Assembly (NCBI RefSeq): GCF_000612665.1
Contig: NZ_HG942047.1
Location: forward strand, 1 to 43,913
DNA length: 43,913 nt
Direction: 5' to 3'
Source of the DNA: Neobacillus dielmonensis
Lineage (GTDB): Bacteria > Bacillota > Bacilli > Bacillales > Cytobacillaceae
The notes under the pieces were generated by a model. The model had not been told where the DNA came from and did no database searches. It was given only the letters and a program-made list of their open reading frames with translations. The number at the start of each line of letters is the position of its first letter. Position 1 is the stretch's first letter. A program made the translations under genes and the position numbers. Positions 1-10,160 of this stretch are shown in pieces.

Positions 1-132
1 GGCTAATCCAAAAATGGCATAAAAATTGACCCCAAAGGGGTCGGTTGGAATAAAAATCTATGGTAAAAAGGTTCATAATTAGAAAAAGGCACCCAAATGG
101 GGACATTCGGAAGGCCTTTTGTCTACAATCTG

Positions 133-161
133 AAACGCCCTTTGTAGGGCGTTTGTTTTTT
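133..161 (+). terminator. Rho-independent terminator of a gene left of the window
   Basis: An eight-base stem (AAACGCCC with GGGCGTTT) and a five-base loop are followed by a T run. It closes a plus-strand transcript that enters from the left. Bases 1-132 hold no gene that I can see, only a small perfect palindrome, GACCCC-AAA-GGGGTC, at 28-42. Confidence 0.8.
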
Positions 162-182
162 GGGGAAGGTGTAATAGAATAG

Positions 183-217
183 GAAAAAAAGAAAAACCCT
201 TGTTGCACAAGGGTTTT
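183..217 (-). terminator. Terminator of the tRNA-Arg gene
   Basis: A ten-base perfect stem (AAAACCCTTG with CAAGGGTTTT) has a five-base loop. On the minus strand it is followed by a run of Ts. It lies just 3' of the tRNA-Arg gene and fits as its terminator. Confidence 0.75.
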
Positions 218-222
218 AGTGA

Positions 223-296
223 CGTCCCAAAGAGGATTCGAACCTCCGACCTACAGTTTAGGAAACTGTTGCTCTATCCTGCTGAGCTATTGGGAC
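223..296 (-). tRNA. tRNA-Arg (anticodon CCT)
   Basis: Read on the minus strand this is a full cloverleaf. The acceptor stem is GTCCCAA paired with TTGGGAC, the anticodon stem is ACAGT/ACTGT around the loop TTCCTAA (anticodon CCT, reading AGG), and the T arm is GGAGG-TTCGAAT-CCTCT. The discriminator base is G and the CCA end is not encoded. It has its own terminator downstream. Confidence 0.93.
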
Positions 297-376
297 AAGT
301 AAAGAAAAAATAAAAAGTTCATTAATAGGAACGTTTTCTATTATAAAGAGTTAATCGGCTGAGGTCAACAAAAAAG

Positions 377-1114
377 TTAACGAATTGAAAAATCTTTGGG
401 TTCTTTGATTTTGTTTCCGTCTTTTTCACGGAAAAGGAGCCAAACAATGGAACTGAGTACAATTAGTAAAGCTTCCATCGATAAAATATAGACAGGATAG
501 GGGCCTAAATAATTCAACAAACTGGCACTGGCAGGTTTATGACTTAAGAACATATAGTTTCCGTTTACCCATTTGTTAATCAGCAAAATAAACGGCAACA
601 ATACGTTTAAAAAAACAAACAGTTTAACAATCGACCAAATGGTGGGCCGGTAACCTTTCACCCAAGTAAAAAACAGGGACACCCAAATGATGATTAAATG
701 CGTTAAGAAAAAGTGGAAAAACCGGAAATGAGGAAAATCGTAATGCAAAACGGGTGTGAAAACCGCTTGTGATGCTCCTAAAAGTGCTGTGAATAACAGA
801 ATCTCATAGAAAATCTTCTTTTTGGTAAATAGTAAAAGAATCGTTAAAATCCAACTGATATTGCATAATTCTAAAGGGAGGGAATGACTGACTAGCCAGT
901 TGTGATTCCAAAGCATCCAAATATGGTAAACTGCTTCAAAAACAATTAGGAAAACGGCCAGCCAAAATTCAAACTTGGCCCATTCAATCGGTTTTAATTT
1001 TTCTCTCCTTAATAATAACAACGTAGAACCGATAAGGAGTAAGGCAATCATTACGATATGGCTGACTGAAAACATTTCAAAACGATAACCTTCGACTTGG
1101 CCGCCAAACCACAT
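377..1114 (-). CDS. YwaF / TIGR02206-type integral membrane protein
   Basis: This 245-residue protein is almost entirely hydrophobic, with about seven membrane-spanning stretches separated by short charged loops and a basic C-terminal tail. The conserved-looking pattern HSLPLELCNIS, about 80 residues in, and the histidine-rich segment (HYDFPHFRFFHFFLTH) resemble the YwaF / TIGR02206 family. Its biochemical role is unknown to me. The ATG has a good ribosome site (GGAGGC, six bases upstream). It stands alone, divergent from mutS and next to the tRNA-Arg gene. The family call rests on memory of the pattern, so treat it as probable. Confidence 0.75.
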   Translation of the reverse strand: MWFGGQVEGYRFEMFSVSHIVMIALLLIGSTLLLLRREKLKPIEWAKFEFWLAVFLIVFEAVYHIWMLWNHNWLVSHSLPLELCNISWILTILLLFTKKKIFYEILLFTALLGASQAVFTPVLHYDFPHFRFFHFFLTHLIIIWVSLFFTWVKGYRPTIWSIVKLFVFLNVLLPFILLINKWVNGNYMFLSHKPASASLLNYLGPYPVYILSMEALLIVLSSIVWLLFREKDGNKIKEPKDFSIR

Positions 1115-1345
1115 TCACGAGCCTCCACTTAGTTAGACATTCCTAAAACTATTTTATGCCGTTACACTCGTATGCTTGATATATTTATTTTACCATTAAT
1201 TTACCATTATAAACATTAAAATAATGGACAATTTAGCAAGGCATTTTAAGAGAATAGGATATTTCTGCCTAATAAAGTTGGCGAAATGTATGTTATAATA
1301 ATTTGTCGAAGATACTCGAGAGAATTAGAAACAATGGAGGAAATT

Positions 1346-3955
1346 ATGGCATACACTCCGATGGTACAACAATACTTACAAGTCAAGGCAGATTACCAAG
1401 ATGCCTTTTTATTTTTTCGCTTAGGCGATTTTTACGAAATGTTTTTTGACGATGCTGTAAAAGCATCACAGGAACTGGAGATTACCTTAACAAGCCGAGA
1501 GGGCGGAATGGAGGAACGTATCCCAATGTGCGGCGTCCCTTACCATTCGGCCGCAAACTATATTGAAACGTTGATTTCTAGAGGCTATAAAGTGGCCATT
1601 TGTGAACAGGTAGAAGATCCCAAGCTAGCAAAAGGTGTCGTGAAGCGGGAAGTGATTCAACTCATCACTCCGGGAACGATGATGGAAGGCAAGGGGCTTG
1701 CTGACAAAGAGAACAACTATATTGCTTCTGTTACCGCGTTTGACGACCAGACCTATGGATTTGCTTATAACGATATTTCAACCGGTGAAAGCAAGGTAAC
1801 CTTGCTTGCGAAGAACTTTGATGAAGTATTAAATGAATTATCTGTTTTAAACGCAAAAGAAGTAGTAGTTGCCAGCGATTTTGATGGGGAACTACAAAGG
1901 AAAATGCGTGAGCGGGATATCCTAACGATCTCATTTGAGGATAATAGTTCAATAGAGTTGAACTTTTCCCACTTGCTTGAAAATCTAAATCAAGACAAGT
2001 TGAAGCAGACGGCTGCCAGACTATTTAACTATTTATTCCGCTCCCAGAAACGGAGCTTAGACCACCTTCAGCCGGTTACTACCTATCAAATACAACAATT
2101 TTTAAAAATTGATTATTATTCCAAGCGGAACTTGGAGCTTACAGAAACCATCCGCTCTAAGGGAAAAAAAGGTTCTTTGCTTTGGCTGTTGGATGAAACG
2201 ATGACAGCAATGGGTGGAAGGATGCTGAAATACTGGATTGACCGTCCATTAATCGACCGGGAAGAGATTCAGCATCGTCATAATTTAGTGGAAGTTTTGA
2301 TGAGTCACTATTTTGAACGGCAGGACCTGCGGGAAAAATTAAAAGAAGTATACGATTTGGAACGGCTTGCCGGACGGGTCGCCTTTGGCAACGTAAATGC
2401 CCGGGATTTGGTCCAATTAAAACGCTCCTTAATGCAGGTTCCCTTTTTAAAAGAAATCCTTCAATCTATGAACAGTGAAGAAATGGAACGGTTGGCGGAA
2501 CAGTTGGACCCATGTGAAGAAGTGACGGATTTGTTAGAGCAGTCAATTGTGGAGAATCCACCGTTATCGTTAAAAGAAGGCAACATGATTCAGGATGGGT
2601 ATAACGAGCAGTTGGATCAATACCGCGATGCCAGCCGCAACGGCAAAACCTGGATAGCCCAGCTGGAGCGGGAAGAGCGGGAAAAAACGGGCATAAAATC
2701 GTTAAAAGTCGGTTATAACCGTGTCTTTGGCTACTACATTGAGGTGACTCGTGCCAATCTGCATCTGTTAGAAGAAGGACGCTATGAGCGGAAGCAGACC
2801 CTGACCAATGCCGAACGGTTTATTACTCCAGAGTTAAAGGAGAAAGAGGCATTAATTTTACAAGCAGAAGAGAAAATTGGCGAATTAGAGTATGACTTGT
2901 TCACAGAGATTCGCGAAATTGTGAAAGAATATATCCCACGTTTGCAGGCATTAGCTAAAGCAGTCAGTGAACTGGATGTACTGCAAAGCTTCGCCAAGGT
3001 TAGCGAGGACCGGCATTATGTAAAACCGGTATTTTCACAAGACCGCAAAATTAGAATCAAGGACGGCCGCCACCCTGTTGTGGAAAAAGTATTAAATTCT
3101 CAGGAATATGTGCCGAATGATTGTGATATGGACAGCGAGCGTGAGGTACTTTTAATTACCGGTCCGAATATGTCTGGTAAAAGTACGTACATGCGTCAAA
3201 TTGCTTTGACCGCAATCCTTGCACAGATTGGCTGCTACGTGCCAGCAGCAGAAGCCATTTTGCCAATCTTTGATCAGGTATTTACCAGAATTGGTGCCGC
3301 TGATGATTTGATTTCAGGGCAGAGTACATTTATGGTGGAAATGCTGGAGGCTAAAAATGCGATTGCCAATGCTACACAAAATAGCTTAATTCTATTTGAT
3401 GAAATTGGGCGTGGAACATCAACTTATGACGGCATGGCATTGGCCCAAGCGATTATTGAATACATTCATAACCGGATAGGGGCAAAGACGCTGTTCTCGA
3501 CTCACTACCACGAATTAACGGTATTGGATGAAGAACTGGCCAAATTAAAGAATGTGCATGTGAGTGCTATTGAACATAACGGCAAAGTCGTGTTCCTGCA
3601 CAAAATTAAACAAGGTCCAGCTGATAAAAGTTACGGGATTCATGTCGCTCAGCTTGCGGAATTGCCCCCTGAATTAATTAAACGGGCCAATGAAATTTTA
3701 ACCGCATTAGAGCATTCATCAGAAGTTTCTGTTCCGATAAAATCTGCGGAAACCATAAAGGAACAGCCGGCAAAGCCTGTGGAAGAAACATCTCAATTAT
3801 CCTTCTTTGATGAACCAGCTCAGCCGAAAAAGCAGGAACCATCAGGAAAAGAACGAAAAGTGTTAGAGAAAATAAAACAGCTTGACTTATTGGATGTAAC
3901 ACCGCTACAAGCGATTAACATGCTTTATGAGTTGCAAAAGAAGTTAAAGGGCTGA
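1346..3955 (+). CDS. mutS: DNA mismatch repair ATPase MutS
   Basis: MutS binds mismatched and looped DNA and starts repair with MutL. The 869-residue product opens with the mismatch-binding domain; the F-Y-E of [11 protein letters not shown] is the mismatch wedge. The ATPase follows: Walker [10 protein letters not shown] (606-614), then the ABC-like motifs [11 protein letters not shown] and [12 protein letters not shown], and STHYHEL. QLSFF at about 817-821 matches the beta-clamp-binding motif of Bacillus MutS. I chose the ATG at 1346 (GGAGG five bases upstream, MAYTPM start) over an upstream in-frame ATG at 1286 that would add 20 uncharacteristic residues. mutL follows after 21 bases, so the pair is an operon. 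Confidence 0.97.
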   Translation: MAYTPMVQQYLQVKADYQDAFLFFRLGDFYEMFFDDAVKASQELEITLTSREGGMEERIPMCGVPYHSAANYIETLISRGYKVAICEQVEDPKLAKGVVKREVIQLITPGTMMEGKGLADKENNYIASVTAFDDQTYGFAYNDISTGESKVTLLAKNFDEVLNELSVLNAKEVVVASDFDGELQRKMRERDILTISFEDNSSIELNFSHLLENLNQDKLKQTAARLFNYLFRSQKRSLDHLQPVTTYQIQQFLKIDYYSKRNLELTETIRSKGKKGSLLWLLDETMTAMGGRMLKYWIDRPLIDREEIQHRHNLVEVLMSHYFERQDLREKLKEVYDLERLAGRVAFGNVNARDLVQLKRSLMQVPFLKEILQSMNSEEMERLAEQLDPCEEVTDLLEQSIVENPPLSLKEGNMIQDGYNEQLDQYRDASRNGKTWIAQLEREEREKTGIKSLKVGYNRVFGYYIEVTRANLHLLEEGRYERKQTLTNAERFITPELKEKEALILQAEEKIGELEYDLFTEIREIVKEYIPRLQALAKAVSELDVLQSFAKVSEDRHYVKPVFSQDRKIRIKDGRHPVVEKVLNSQEYVPNDCDMDSEREVLLITGPNMSGKSTYMRQIALTAILAQIGCYVPAAEAILPIFDQVFTRIGAADDLISGQSTFMVEMLEAKNAIANATQNSLILFDEIGRGTSTYDGMALAQAIIEYIHNRIGAKTLFSTHYHELTVLDEELAKLKNVHVSAIEHNGKVVFLHKIKQGPADKSYGIHVAQLAELPPELIKRANEILTALEHSSEVSVPIKSAETIKEQPAKPVEETSQLSFFDEPAQPKKQEPSGKERKVLEKIKQLDLLDVTPLQAINMLYELQKKLKG

Positions 3956-3976
3956 AAAAAGTAAGGAGGCAGTATC

Positions 3977-5914
3977 ATGGGGAAGATCATTCAATTAGAC
4001 GATGCTCTTTCAAATAAAATAGCGGCGGGAGAAGTTGTGGAACGCCCTGCCTCAGTTGTCAAAGAACTAGTTGAAAACTCGATTGATGCGGGAAGCACCG
4101 TGATAGAAATAGAAGTCGAAGAAGCAGGACTTGCGAAAATCAGGATCACCGATAATGGCGGTGGAATTGATGAGGACGATGTGCTAATCGCCTTTCAGCG
4201 CCATGCGACTTCCAAAATTAAAGATGAAAATGATTTGTTCCGCATTCGTACCCTAGGGTTCCGGGGCGAAGCTTTGCCAAGTATCGCCTCTGTATCTAGG
4301 CTCGAATTAAAGACCTCCACCGGTGAAGGGGCGGGAAACTTAGTTGTGATTGAAGGCGGCAAGGTCGTGACGTTTGAAAAAGCGTCGAGCAGACGCGGCA
4401 CGGATATTACGATTACCGATTTATTTTACAATACACCGGCTCGATTGAAGTATATGAAGACAATCCATACGGAGCTTGGTAACATTACGGATGTCGTGAA
4501 CCGTTTAGCTTTGGCCCATCCAGAAGTTGCGTTCCGGTTAATCCACAACGAACGGAAGCTGTTACAGACCAATGGCAACGGTGATGTCCGCCAAGTGCTT
4601 GCCTCTATTTATGGATTGGCGATTGCCAAGCAGCTTGTGCCGATTTCGGGGACATCTCTGGACTATAAGATATCCGGATATGCCTCGATGCCGGAGGTGA
4701 CCCGGGCTTCACGAAACTATATTTCTACCATGATTAATGGCCGGTTTATTAAAAATTATCCATTGGTAAAAGCGATTCAGGAAGGCTATCATACACTGCT
4801 TCCAATCGGCCGATTCCCCATTGTCCTGCTTAGCATTGAAATGGATCCGTTATTAGTCGATGTGAACGTCCATCCATCGAAAATGGAAGTCCGCTTTAGT
4901 AAAGAACCAGAGTTAAATGAATTGGTTAGCACAATCATAAAAAATACGTTCAAATCAAAGGTATTAATCCCTACCGGCTTTACGCCATCGAAAGCACAGC
5001 AGCCGAAGTCCGAGCAAACTGCACTTGAGCTTGATGAGGGCACACTGCCATCGAGTATTTATGCTGCAAAACCGACATTCACGAAACCGAGTACGGATGT
5101 TTTTACAGAATTTCAAACTCATGAAGTTCCTATAGAAAATCAAGTGAGAGATTCTTTTGGTATTTCTGCTAACCAAGAAAAACCTGCCGAAATTTCACCT
5201 GTTAAGAGTTCAACATGGGACCAAATTAACCCGTTTAGCTATGATTTTCCTCCAGAAGAGGTAAACGAGTTTCCTTCTCATGAAGAGCCAGAAACACATC
5301 AGGTAGTGCAGGAGACCGATTCTAGTGAAAGCAGGGTACCGAGGATGTATCCGATCGGACAAATGCATGGAACTTATATATTCGCTCAAAATGAAAATGG
5401 CTTATACATCATTGACCAGCATGCGGCGCAGGAACGGTTAAAGTATGAGTATTTTCGTGAAAAAGTGGGACGTGTCGATTCGGAACTGCAAGATATGCTG
5501 ATGCCATTAACTTTTGAATATGCATCAGATGACTATTTGAAAATCATTGAATATAAACATGAACTCGAAAAGGTAGGCGTGTTTTTAGAGGAATTTGGGA
5601 TTAACAGTTTTATTGTTCGTGCCCATCCCACGTGGCTGCCAAAGGGGCAGGAAAAAGAGATTATTGAAGAAATGATAGAACAGCTCCTCTCGATGAAAAA
5701 AGTCGATATTAAGAAACTTCGTGAAGAGGCGGCAATTATGATGAGCTGTAAGGCATCCATCAAAGCCAATCGACATCTGAGAAACGATGAAATTCAAACC
5801 CTCCTGGATGACCTTAGAAAAGCTTCAGATCCATTTACCTGTCCGCACGGCAGACCTATAATTGTCCATTATTCTATTTATGAAATGGAAAAGATGTTTA
5901 AGCGAGTTATGTAA
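3977..5914 (+). CDS. mutL: DNA mismatch repair endonuclease MutL
   Basis: The 645-residue MutL has an N-terminal GHKL ATPase (ENSIDAG, DNGGGI and GFRGEAL motifs), a low-complexity acidic linker at roughly residues 335-450, and a C-terminal dimerisation/endonuclease domain. The metal-binding endonuclease motif [12 protein letters not shown] is intact (D480 to E491), so this is a nicking-type MutL as in B. subtilis, not the non-nucleolytic E. coli type. CPHGRP near the C-terminus is the second conserved metal-site motif. AAGGAGG precedes the ATG. It is co-transcribed with mutS; no clear terminator follows, and the intergenic region holds a repeat array instead. Confidence 0.97.
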   Translation: MGKIIQLDDALSNKIAAGEVVERPASVVKELVENSIDAGSTVIEIEVEEAGLAKIRITDNGGGIDEDDVLIAFQRHATSKIKDENDLFRIRTLGFRGEALPSIASVSRLELKTSTGEGAGNLVVIEGGKVVTFEKASSRRGTDITITDLFYNTPARLKYMKTIHTELGNITDVVNRLALAHPEVAFRLIHNERKLLQTNGNGDVRQVLASIYGLAIAKQLVPISGTSLDYKISGYASMPEVTRASRNYISTMINGRFIKNYPLVKAIQEGYHTLLPIGRFPIVLLSIEMDPLLVDVNVHPSKMEVRFSKEPELNELVSTIIKNTFKSKVLIPTGFTPSKAQQPKSEQTALELDEGTLPSSIYAAKPTFTKPSTDVFTEFQTHEVPIENQVRDSFGISANQEKPAEISPVKSSTWDQINPFSYDFPPEEVNEFPSHEEPETHQVVQETDSSESRVPRMYPIGQMHGTYIFAQNENGLYIIDQHAAQERLKYEYFREKVGRVDSELQDMLMPLTFEYASDDYLKIIEYKHELEKVGVFLEEFGINSFIVRAHPTWLPKGQEKEIIEEMIEQLLSMKKVDIKKLREEAAIMMSCKASIKANRHLRNDEIQTLLDDLRKASDPFTCPHGRPIIVHYSIYEMEKMFKRVM

Positions 5915-6058
5915 TATAAATTGTACTTTCAATTCGCAAAGACGAATCGGACTTTTCTTGTTGAATAGGGGGCTGGGAGGGATTCTTTCAAATGCCCTCA
6001 GTAGATTGGTGTTTTATAGTTAACTCCTTCTAATGCCTTAATAGCTGTCTAATGAAGA

Positions 6059-6246
6059 GTTAGGGGAAGTAGAGAGCCTTCCTAACGCCCAAGAACCCAT
6101 CCGAAGAGAAGTCAGGGGAAGTAGGGAGCCCTCCTAACGTCCGAGAACCAATCCAAAGACGAGTTAAGGTAAATAGAAGACCTCCCTACCACCCGAGTAC
6201 CATGCTAATCTGGTTTTAGGGTTAATAGAAGCCAACCACCCCAATC
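6059..6246. repeat. Degenerate tandem repeat, four units of about 52 bp
   Basis: Units begin near 6059, 6111, 6163 and 6213-6215. Units 1 and 2 are most alike (GGGGAAGTAG then GAGCC, CTCCTAACG-type blocks and GAGAACC); units 3 and 4 are progressively worn. In unit 1 GTTAGG..AAG can pair with CTTCCTAAC, and unit 2 has the analogous fold, so each copy can form a hairpin. No open frame runs through the array. It fills most of the 335-base gap between the convergent mutL and mreBH genes. Its function is unknown; a double-sided terminator or a decaying extragenic element are both possible. Confidence 0.75.
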
Positions 6247-6249
6247 ATC

Positions 6250-7260
6250 TTATTTGCTTATCGTAGCAGGAAGTTTATTAATATAAGGAACTGCCATGCC
6301 AGTACCGATCGCCACAGATTCTAAAGGCTCTTCGGCCAATTGGACAGGAACAAAAATTTCTTTGCTCAACCAGTCTTTCATCCCATTCAAGAGAGCGCCG
6401 CCGCCTGTCAAAATAACTCCACGGTCAACAATATCACCGCTAAGCTCTGCAGGACAATCCTCCAGTGTGGCCCGGACAGCTTCTAAGATATGAAGCAATG
6501 ATTCCTTGATCGCATTTCGAATTTCATAGGATGATAGTTTAATCGTTTTAGGCAGCCCTGTAACAAGGTCGCGTCCGCGGACATCCATGAACTTTTCCTC
6601 GTGATCAATCAACGCATAGCCAATCTCCATTTTTACATTCTCCGCTGTTCTTTCCCCAATCATCACATTGTATTCTTTACGAACATACTGAATCACATCT
6701 TCATCCAAGCGGTCGCCGCCAACTTTAATCGAATGACAAGCCACAACCCCACCAAAGGAGATAATCGCAACCTCCGTATTTCCTCCGCCGATATCCACAA
6801 CCACATTGGCAATCGGTTCATCGACCGGAAGACCAGCACCAATCGCAGCTGCTACTGGTTCTTCAATCAGGGTGATTTTTTTAGCACCGGCATTTTTTAC
6901 GGTGTCATGGATAGCCCGTCTTTCCACGCTAGTCGAACCTGATGGAATACACACAATTACATTTGGCTTACGAAGGGCTAAACCAATCTTTTTAGATGCT
7001 TGTCGCATAATGTGCTTAATCATTTCAGTTGTCGTATCAAAGTCTGCAATCACGCCATCCTTCAACGGACGGACAGCAATAATTTTCTCTGGTGTTTTCC
7101 CGATCATTTCCTTTGCTTCCATACCGACAGCCACAATTTTTTTCGACTCTGTATCAATGGCCACGACAGATGGTTCATTCACTACAATTCCTTTGTTCTT
7201 GCTATAGACCAGTGTATTTGCTGTTCCTAAATCAATACCAATATCAAATCCTGAAAACAT
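6250..7260 (-). CDS. mreBH: Actin-like cell-shape protein MreBH
   Basis: This 336-residue bacterial actin has the phosphate-1 loop GIDLGTAN, phosphate-2 VDIGGGNTE and the adenosine loop LTGGGALL. The protein forms membrane-associated filaments that position wall synthesis; in B. subtilis MreBH also guides the hydrolase LytE. I prefer MreBH over MreB or Mbl because of [20 protein letters not shown] and [20 protein letters not shown], which follow the MreBH pattern as I remember it. The ATG at 7258-7260 has AAAGGTG six bases upstream; a GTG three codons earlier lies inside that ribosome site and is unlikely. It converges on mutL. A sequence resembling a sigma-I promoter lies about 95-120 bases upstream. 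Confidence 0.88.
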   Translation of the reverse strand: MFSGFDIGIDLGTANTLVYSKNKGIVVNEPSVVAIDTESKKIVAVGMEAKEMIGKTPEKIIAVRPLKDGVIADFDTTTEMIKHIMRQASKKIGLALRKPNVIVCIPSGSTSVERRAIHDTVKNAGAKKITLIEEPVAAAIGAGLPVDEPIANVVVDIGGGNTEVAIISFGGVVACHSIKVGGDRLDEDVIQYVRKEYNVMIGERTAENVKMEIGYALIDHEEKFMDVRGRDLVTGLPKTIKLSSYEIRNAIKESLLHILEAVRATLEDCPAELSGDIVDRGVILTGGGALLNGMKDWLSKEIFVPVQLAEEPLESVAIGTGMAVPYINKLPATISK

Positions 7261-7353
7261 ATTATTCACCTTTATTTCTTATTTTTATTTATTCACCATC
7301 GTTCACTTCATGAGGCTACTGACATAATCTGAGTTATTTCTACAAGAATAAAC

Positions 7354-7383
7354 TACGAATAAGCTTATCACTGTTTTGGGGGT
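7354..7383 (-). promoter_or_regulatory. Candidate sigma-I promoter of mreBH
   Basis: On the minus strand ACCCCCAAAA (ACCCCC at 7383-7378) is followed 20 bases after ACCCCC by CGTA (7357-7354). B. subtilis mreBH is reported to belong to the sigma-I regulon, whose promoters carry an ACCCCC-type -35 and a CGAA/CGTA-type -10. The motif match is visible; the spacing, and therefore the assignment, is uncertain. Confidence 0.4.
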
Positions 7384-7543
7384 GAAAAGGCTTTTGTAAA
7401 AGAACCGTTATCTTTTTGTAAATATGTAAGAAATATTTACCTGATTTGGTTTGTAAAAATCATTCTTGAATTTACGCATAGAAAACAATGATTTTGACTA
7501 TACTTGTTTGATGTTCAACTGCGTTTAAATTGTGGTACGATAA

Positions 7544-7611
7544 AGCTGAGTCACACGGGAATCTTAGTAGAGGATTCGTGACTTTTCAATGTGATAATCT
7601 TCTACTTAGCT
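7544..7611 (+). promoter_or_regulatory. Foldable leader upstream of miaA
   Basis: Three pairings overlap. Hairpin A is AGTCAC/GTGACT plus GAATC/GATTC with a four-base bulge (7549-7583), followed by TTTT. Helix B is AGTAGAGGATT (7566-7576) with AATCTTCTACT (7596-7606), eleven pairs including one G-U. Outer helix C is AGCTGAGT (7544-7551) with ACTTAGCT (7604-7611). A and B exclude each other. This looks like a structured 5' leader; I do not recognise it as a known riboswitch class. Confidence 0.4.
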
Positions 7612-7643
7612 GAGAGTTAATTTTTATAAGTGGTAAAGGTAGT

Positions 7644-8612
7644 GTGAAAAGTTTGGATGAAAACCAAAAGTTATTAGTCATTATCGGACCAACCGCAGTC
7701 GGAAAAACAAAATTAAGTATCGAACTTGCTAAACGTTTTAATGGCGAAATCATCAGCGGAGACTCCATGCAAATATACCGTGGCATGGATATTGGGACGG
7801 CTAAAATCAAGCACGAAGAAATGGAGGGTATCCCCCATCATTTAATTAACATTAAGGATCCAAATGAAAGTTTTTCTGTTGCTGAATTCCAACAGCTTGT
7901 CAGGGCTAAAATAACGGAGATTGCCCAAAAAGGAAAACTTCCAATCATAGTTGGTGGTACCGGATTATATATTCAGTCGGTTATTTACGACTATCAATTC
8001 TCCGATGTTACGGGTAACCAAGATTTTCGCAAGAAGCTGGAGGAACGCGCCAAAGAAATTGGCAACGAGGCTTTACACCAGCAGTTAAAAGAAGTTGACC
8101 CGGTAAGTGCCGCCAAGATACATCCTAACAATGTAAGAAGAGTCATACGTGCACTTGAAATACACCATCTGTCAGGTGAAAACAGTCAAAATGGGAATAA
8201 ACAAGAGATGGAACCAGACCTTTTATACAATGCAGCCATGATCGGATTAACAATGGACCGCGAGCAACTCTATGAGAGAATTAATGCGCGTGTTGATTTG
8301 ATGCTCTTAGAAGGATTATTGGATGAGGTTAAACACTTATATGAACAAGGTTTGCGTGACTGTCAATCCATTCAAGCGATAGGATATAAAGAAATATATG
8401 AATACTTGGATGGGCGCATTTCATTGGAACAAGCGGTGGAAAACCTTAAGCAAAATTCCAGGCGCTATGCCAAAAGGCAACTTACTTGGTTTCGGAACAA
8501 AATGGAGGTAAAATGGTTTGATACAACGAATGTGAAAATTTTCTCAAAAAAAATAGATGAAATTTCACATTATGTTGAAGGAAAGCTTCAAGTAAAATCG
8601 AATACATATTAG
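7644..8612 (+). CDS. miaA: tRNA dimethylallyltransferase MiaA
   Basis: MiaA adds a dimethylallyl group to A37 of tRNAs that read codons beginning with U, the first step of ms2i6A formation. The 322-residue protein has the P-loop GPTAVGKT (15-22), [17 protein letters not shown], the GGTGLYIQS substrate loop and the C-terminal [17 protein letters not shown] motif. I use the GTG at 7644 because it is the first in-frame start before the P-loop; its ribosome site (AAAGGT) is close, three bases away, so a TTG three codons later is a possible alternative. hfq follows after 28 bases, the usual miaA-hfq pairing. Confidence 0.95.
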   Translation: MKSLDENQKLLVIIGPTAVGKTKLSIELAKRFNGEIISGDSMQIYRGMDIGTAKIKHEEMEGIPHHLINIKDPNESFSVAEFQQLVRAKITEIAQKGKLPIIVGGTGLYIQSVIYDYQFSDVTGNQDFRKKLEERAKEIGNEALHQQLKEVDPVSAAKIHPNNVRRVIRALEIHHLSGENSQNGNKQEMEPDLLYNAAMIGLTMDREQLYERINARVDLMLLEGLLDEVKHLYEQGLRDCQSIQAIGYKEIYEYLDGRISLEQAVENLKQNSRRYAKRQLTWFRNKMEVKWFDTTNVKIFSKKIDEISHYVEGKLQVKSNTY

Positions 8613-8640
8613 TAGAGATAAAAGAGGAGGATTTACAATA

Positions 8641-8871
8641 ATGAAAACAACCATTAATATTCAGGACCAATTTTTAAACCAATGCCGCAAGGACAACACA
8701 AACGTCACAGTATTTTTATTAAATGGATTTCAATTAAGAGGCCAAATTAAGGGCTTTGATAATTTTACTGTTCTCTTTGAATCCGAGGGGAAACAGCAGC
8801 TTGTTTATAAACATGCGATTTCTACATTTGCTCCTCAAAGAAATGTACAACTTGATTTGGATAACCAATAA
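8641..8871 (+). CDS. hfq: RNA chaperone Hfq
   Basis: Hfq is a 76-residue Sm-fold protein that assembles as a hexameric ring and binds small RNAs and A-rich RNA. The Sm1 part ([22 protein letters not shown]) and the Sm2 part ([10 protein letters not shown]) are both complete. The Sm2 KHAI pattern is the Bacillus form of the E. coli YKHA motif. A strong AGAGGAGG site precedes the ATG. It is the second gene of a miaA-hfq unit and is closed by a terminator. Confidence 0.96.
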   Translation: MKTTINIQDQFLNQCRKDNTNVTVFLLNGFQLRGQIKGFDNFTVLFESEGKQQLVYKHAISTFAPQRNVQLDLDNQ

Positions 8872-8884
8872 ACGATTTGAAACC

Positions 8885-8909
8885 AGAGCCCATTATTGGG
8901 CTCTTTTTT
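8885..8909 (+). terminator. Terminator after hfq
   Basis: The eight-base stem AGAGCCCA/TGGGCTCT with a TTAT loop is followed by six Ts. Confidence 0.9.
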
Positions 8910-9076
8910 CATTTATAAGCAAGAAAACCTTTAATGAAATGACTTAACGGTGAATACACATAGTATGAAAGATTATGTATTTGAAAATAACACAAATGGT
9001 TGTTTATGGACATTCAGTAAAACGGCGATAAAAAAGACCATATAGGGTATTGTCTGCAGAATGAGAGGTGAAAGCT

Positions 9077-10024
9077 TTGGATCAACCCATTCGTACGAAG
9101 AGCAATGGTCAAATAAGAGTCGTTCTTAAGAATCAAGAAAGGAAACCTGTAACGAAAGAGTTACCAGACTTTCATGTTGCTCCAAAGGTTATTTCCCCTG
9201 AGCATTCGGCTCTAAAGGATATAGAAGAAGAACTTGGAGCATTAGTTGGAATGGAGGAAATGAAACGAACCATAAAAGAAATTTACGCTTGGATATATGT
9301 CAATAAAAAGCGGGAAGAAATGGGGCTAAAAGCAAAAAGGCAAGCCCTGCATATGATGTTCAAAGGGAATCCGGGAACTGGGAAAACTACCGTAGCAAGG
9401 CTAATCGGAAAATTATTTCATAAAATGAATGTTCTTTCAAAAGGGCATCTGATTGAAGCAGAACGTGCTGACCTAGTGGGGGAATACATTGGGCATACCG
9501 CTCAAAAAACACGGGACCTGGTTAAGAAAGCCCAAGGAGGAATCCTGTTTATTGATGAAGCCTATTCGTTAGGAAGAGGCGGCGAAAAAGATTTTGGCAA
9601 GGAAGCCATTGATACACTAGTAAAGCATATGGAAGATAAACAGCACGAATTTATCCTGATCCTTGCGGGGTACTCCAGAGAAATGGATTATTTTTTATCC
9701 CTAAATCCTGGGCTCCATTCACGCTTTCCATTAGTGATTGATTTTCCGGATTACAATATTGATCAATTAATGGAAATAGCCAGCAAAATGTTGGCGGAAA
9801 GGGAATATATGTTTAGCCGTGAAGCTGAAAAAAAGCTAAAGGACCACTTAATTTGGGTGAAATCAGTGCTGAATCCCAATCATTTTTCCAATGGCAGATA
9901 CATCAGAAATATTATTGAAAAATCAATCCGCTCACAAGCAATGAGGCTGCTCATGATTAACGCTTATGATAAGCACGAATTGATGACCCTGAGGAGTAAT
10001 GATTTAGTTTTTGAGGAAGACTAG
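9077..10024 (+). CDS. spoVK: Stage V sporulation protein K, AAA+ ATPase
   Basis: SpoVK is an AAA+ ATPase of the CbxX/CfxQ type needed for spore maturation. The sequence shows Walker A GNPGTGKT (97-104), Walker B ILFIDEAYS (D160, E161), sensor-like LILAGYSREMD and the arginine-containing NPGLHSRFP. I chose the TTG at 9077 (MDQPIRTKSNGQI), which has GAGGTG six bases upstream and lines up with the Bacillus family start. A GTG at 9068 lies inside that ribosome site. The gene stands alone between two terminators. I could not find a convincing sigma-E promoter by eye. Confidence 0.93.
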   Translation: MDQPIRTKSNGQIRVVLKNQERKPVTKELPDFHVAPKVISPEHSALKDIEEELGALVGMEEMKRTIKEIYAWIYVNKKREEMGLKAKRQALHMMFKGNPGTGKTTVARLIGKLFHKMNVLSKGHLIEAERADLVGEYIGHTAQKTRDLVKKAQGGILFIDEAYSLGRGGEKDFGKEAIDTLVKHMEDKQHEFILILAGYSREMDYFLSLNPGLHSRFPLVIDFPDYNIDQLMEIASKMLAEREYMFSREAEKKLKDHLIWVKSVLNPNHFSNGRYIRNIIEKSIRSQAMRLLMINAYDKHELMTLRSNDLVFEED

Positions 10025-10051
10025 TACTCACAGGAAATGAGGTATATATTG

Positions 10052-10087
10052 AAAAAATCGGCCAATCTTAGGGAATGCCGATTTTTT
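10052..10087 (+). terminator. Terminator after spoVK
   Basis: The stem AAAAAATCGGC is closed by GCCGATTTTTTT across a loop of about 14 bases, with a seven-base T run. Confidence 0.9.
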
Positions 10088-10160
10088 TAATACTCAGTAG
10101 GAAAATTAGAGAATCAAGGAACTTTTTGGTATGATGGATTAAGCATGAGGAAAGGAATGG

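Noticed and set aside
6601..7313. Several plus-strand frames opposite mreBH
   Set aside because: They are antisense shadows of a conserved actin-like gene, with no ribosome sites and implausible composition.
8950..9076. Sigma-E promoter for spoVK
   Set aside because: CATATAG near 9040 vaguely resembles a sigma-E -10, but no matching -35 at the right distance was convincing.
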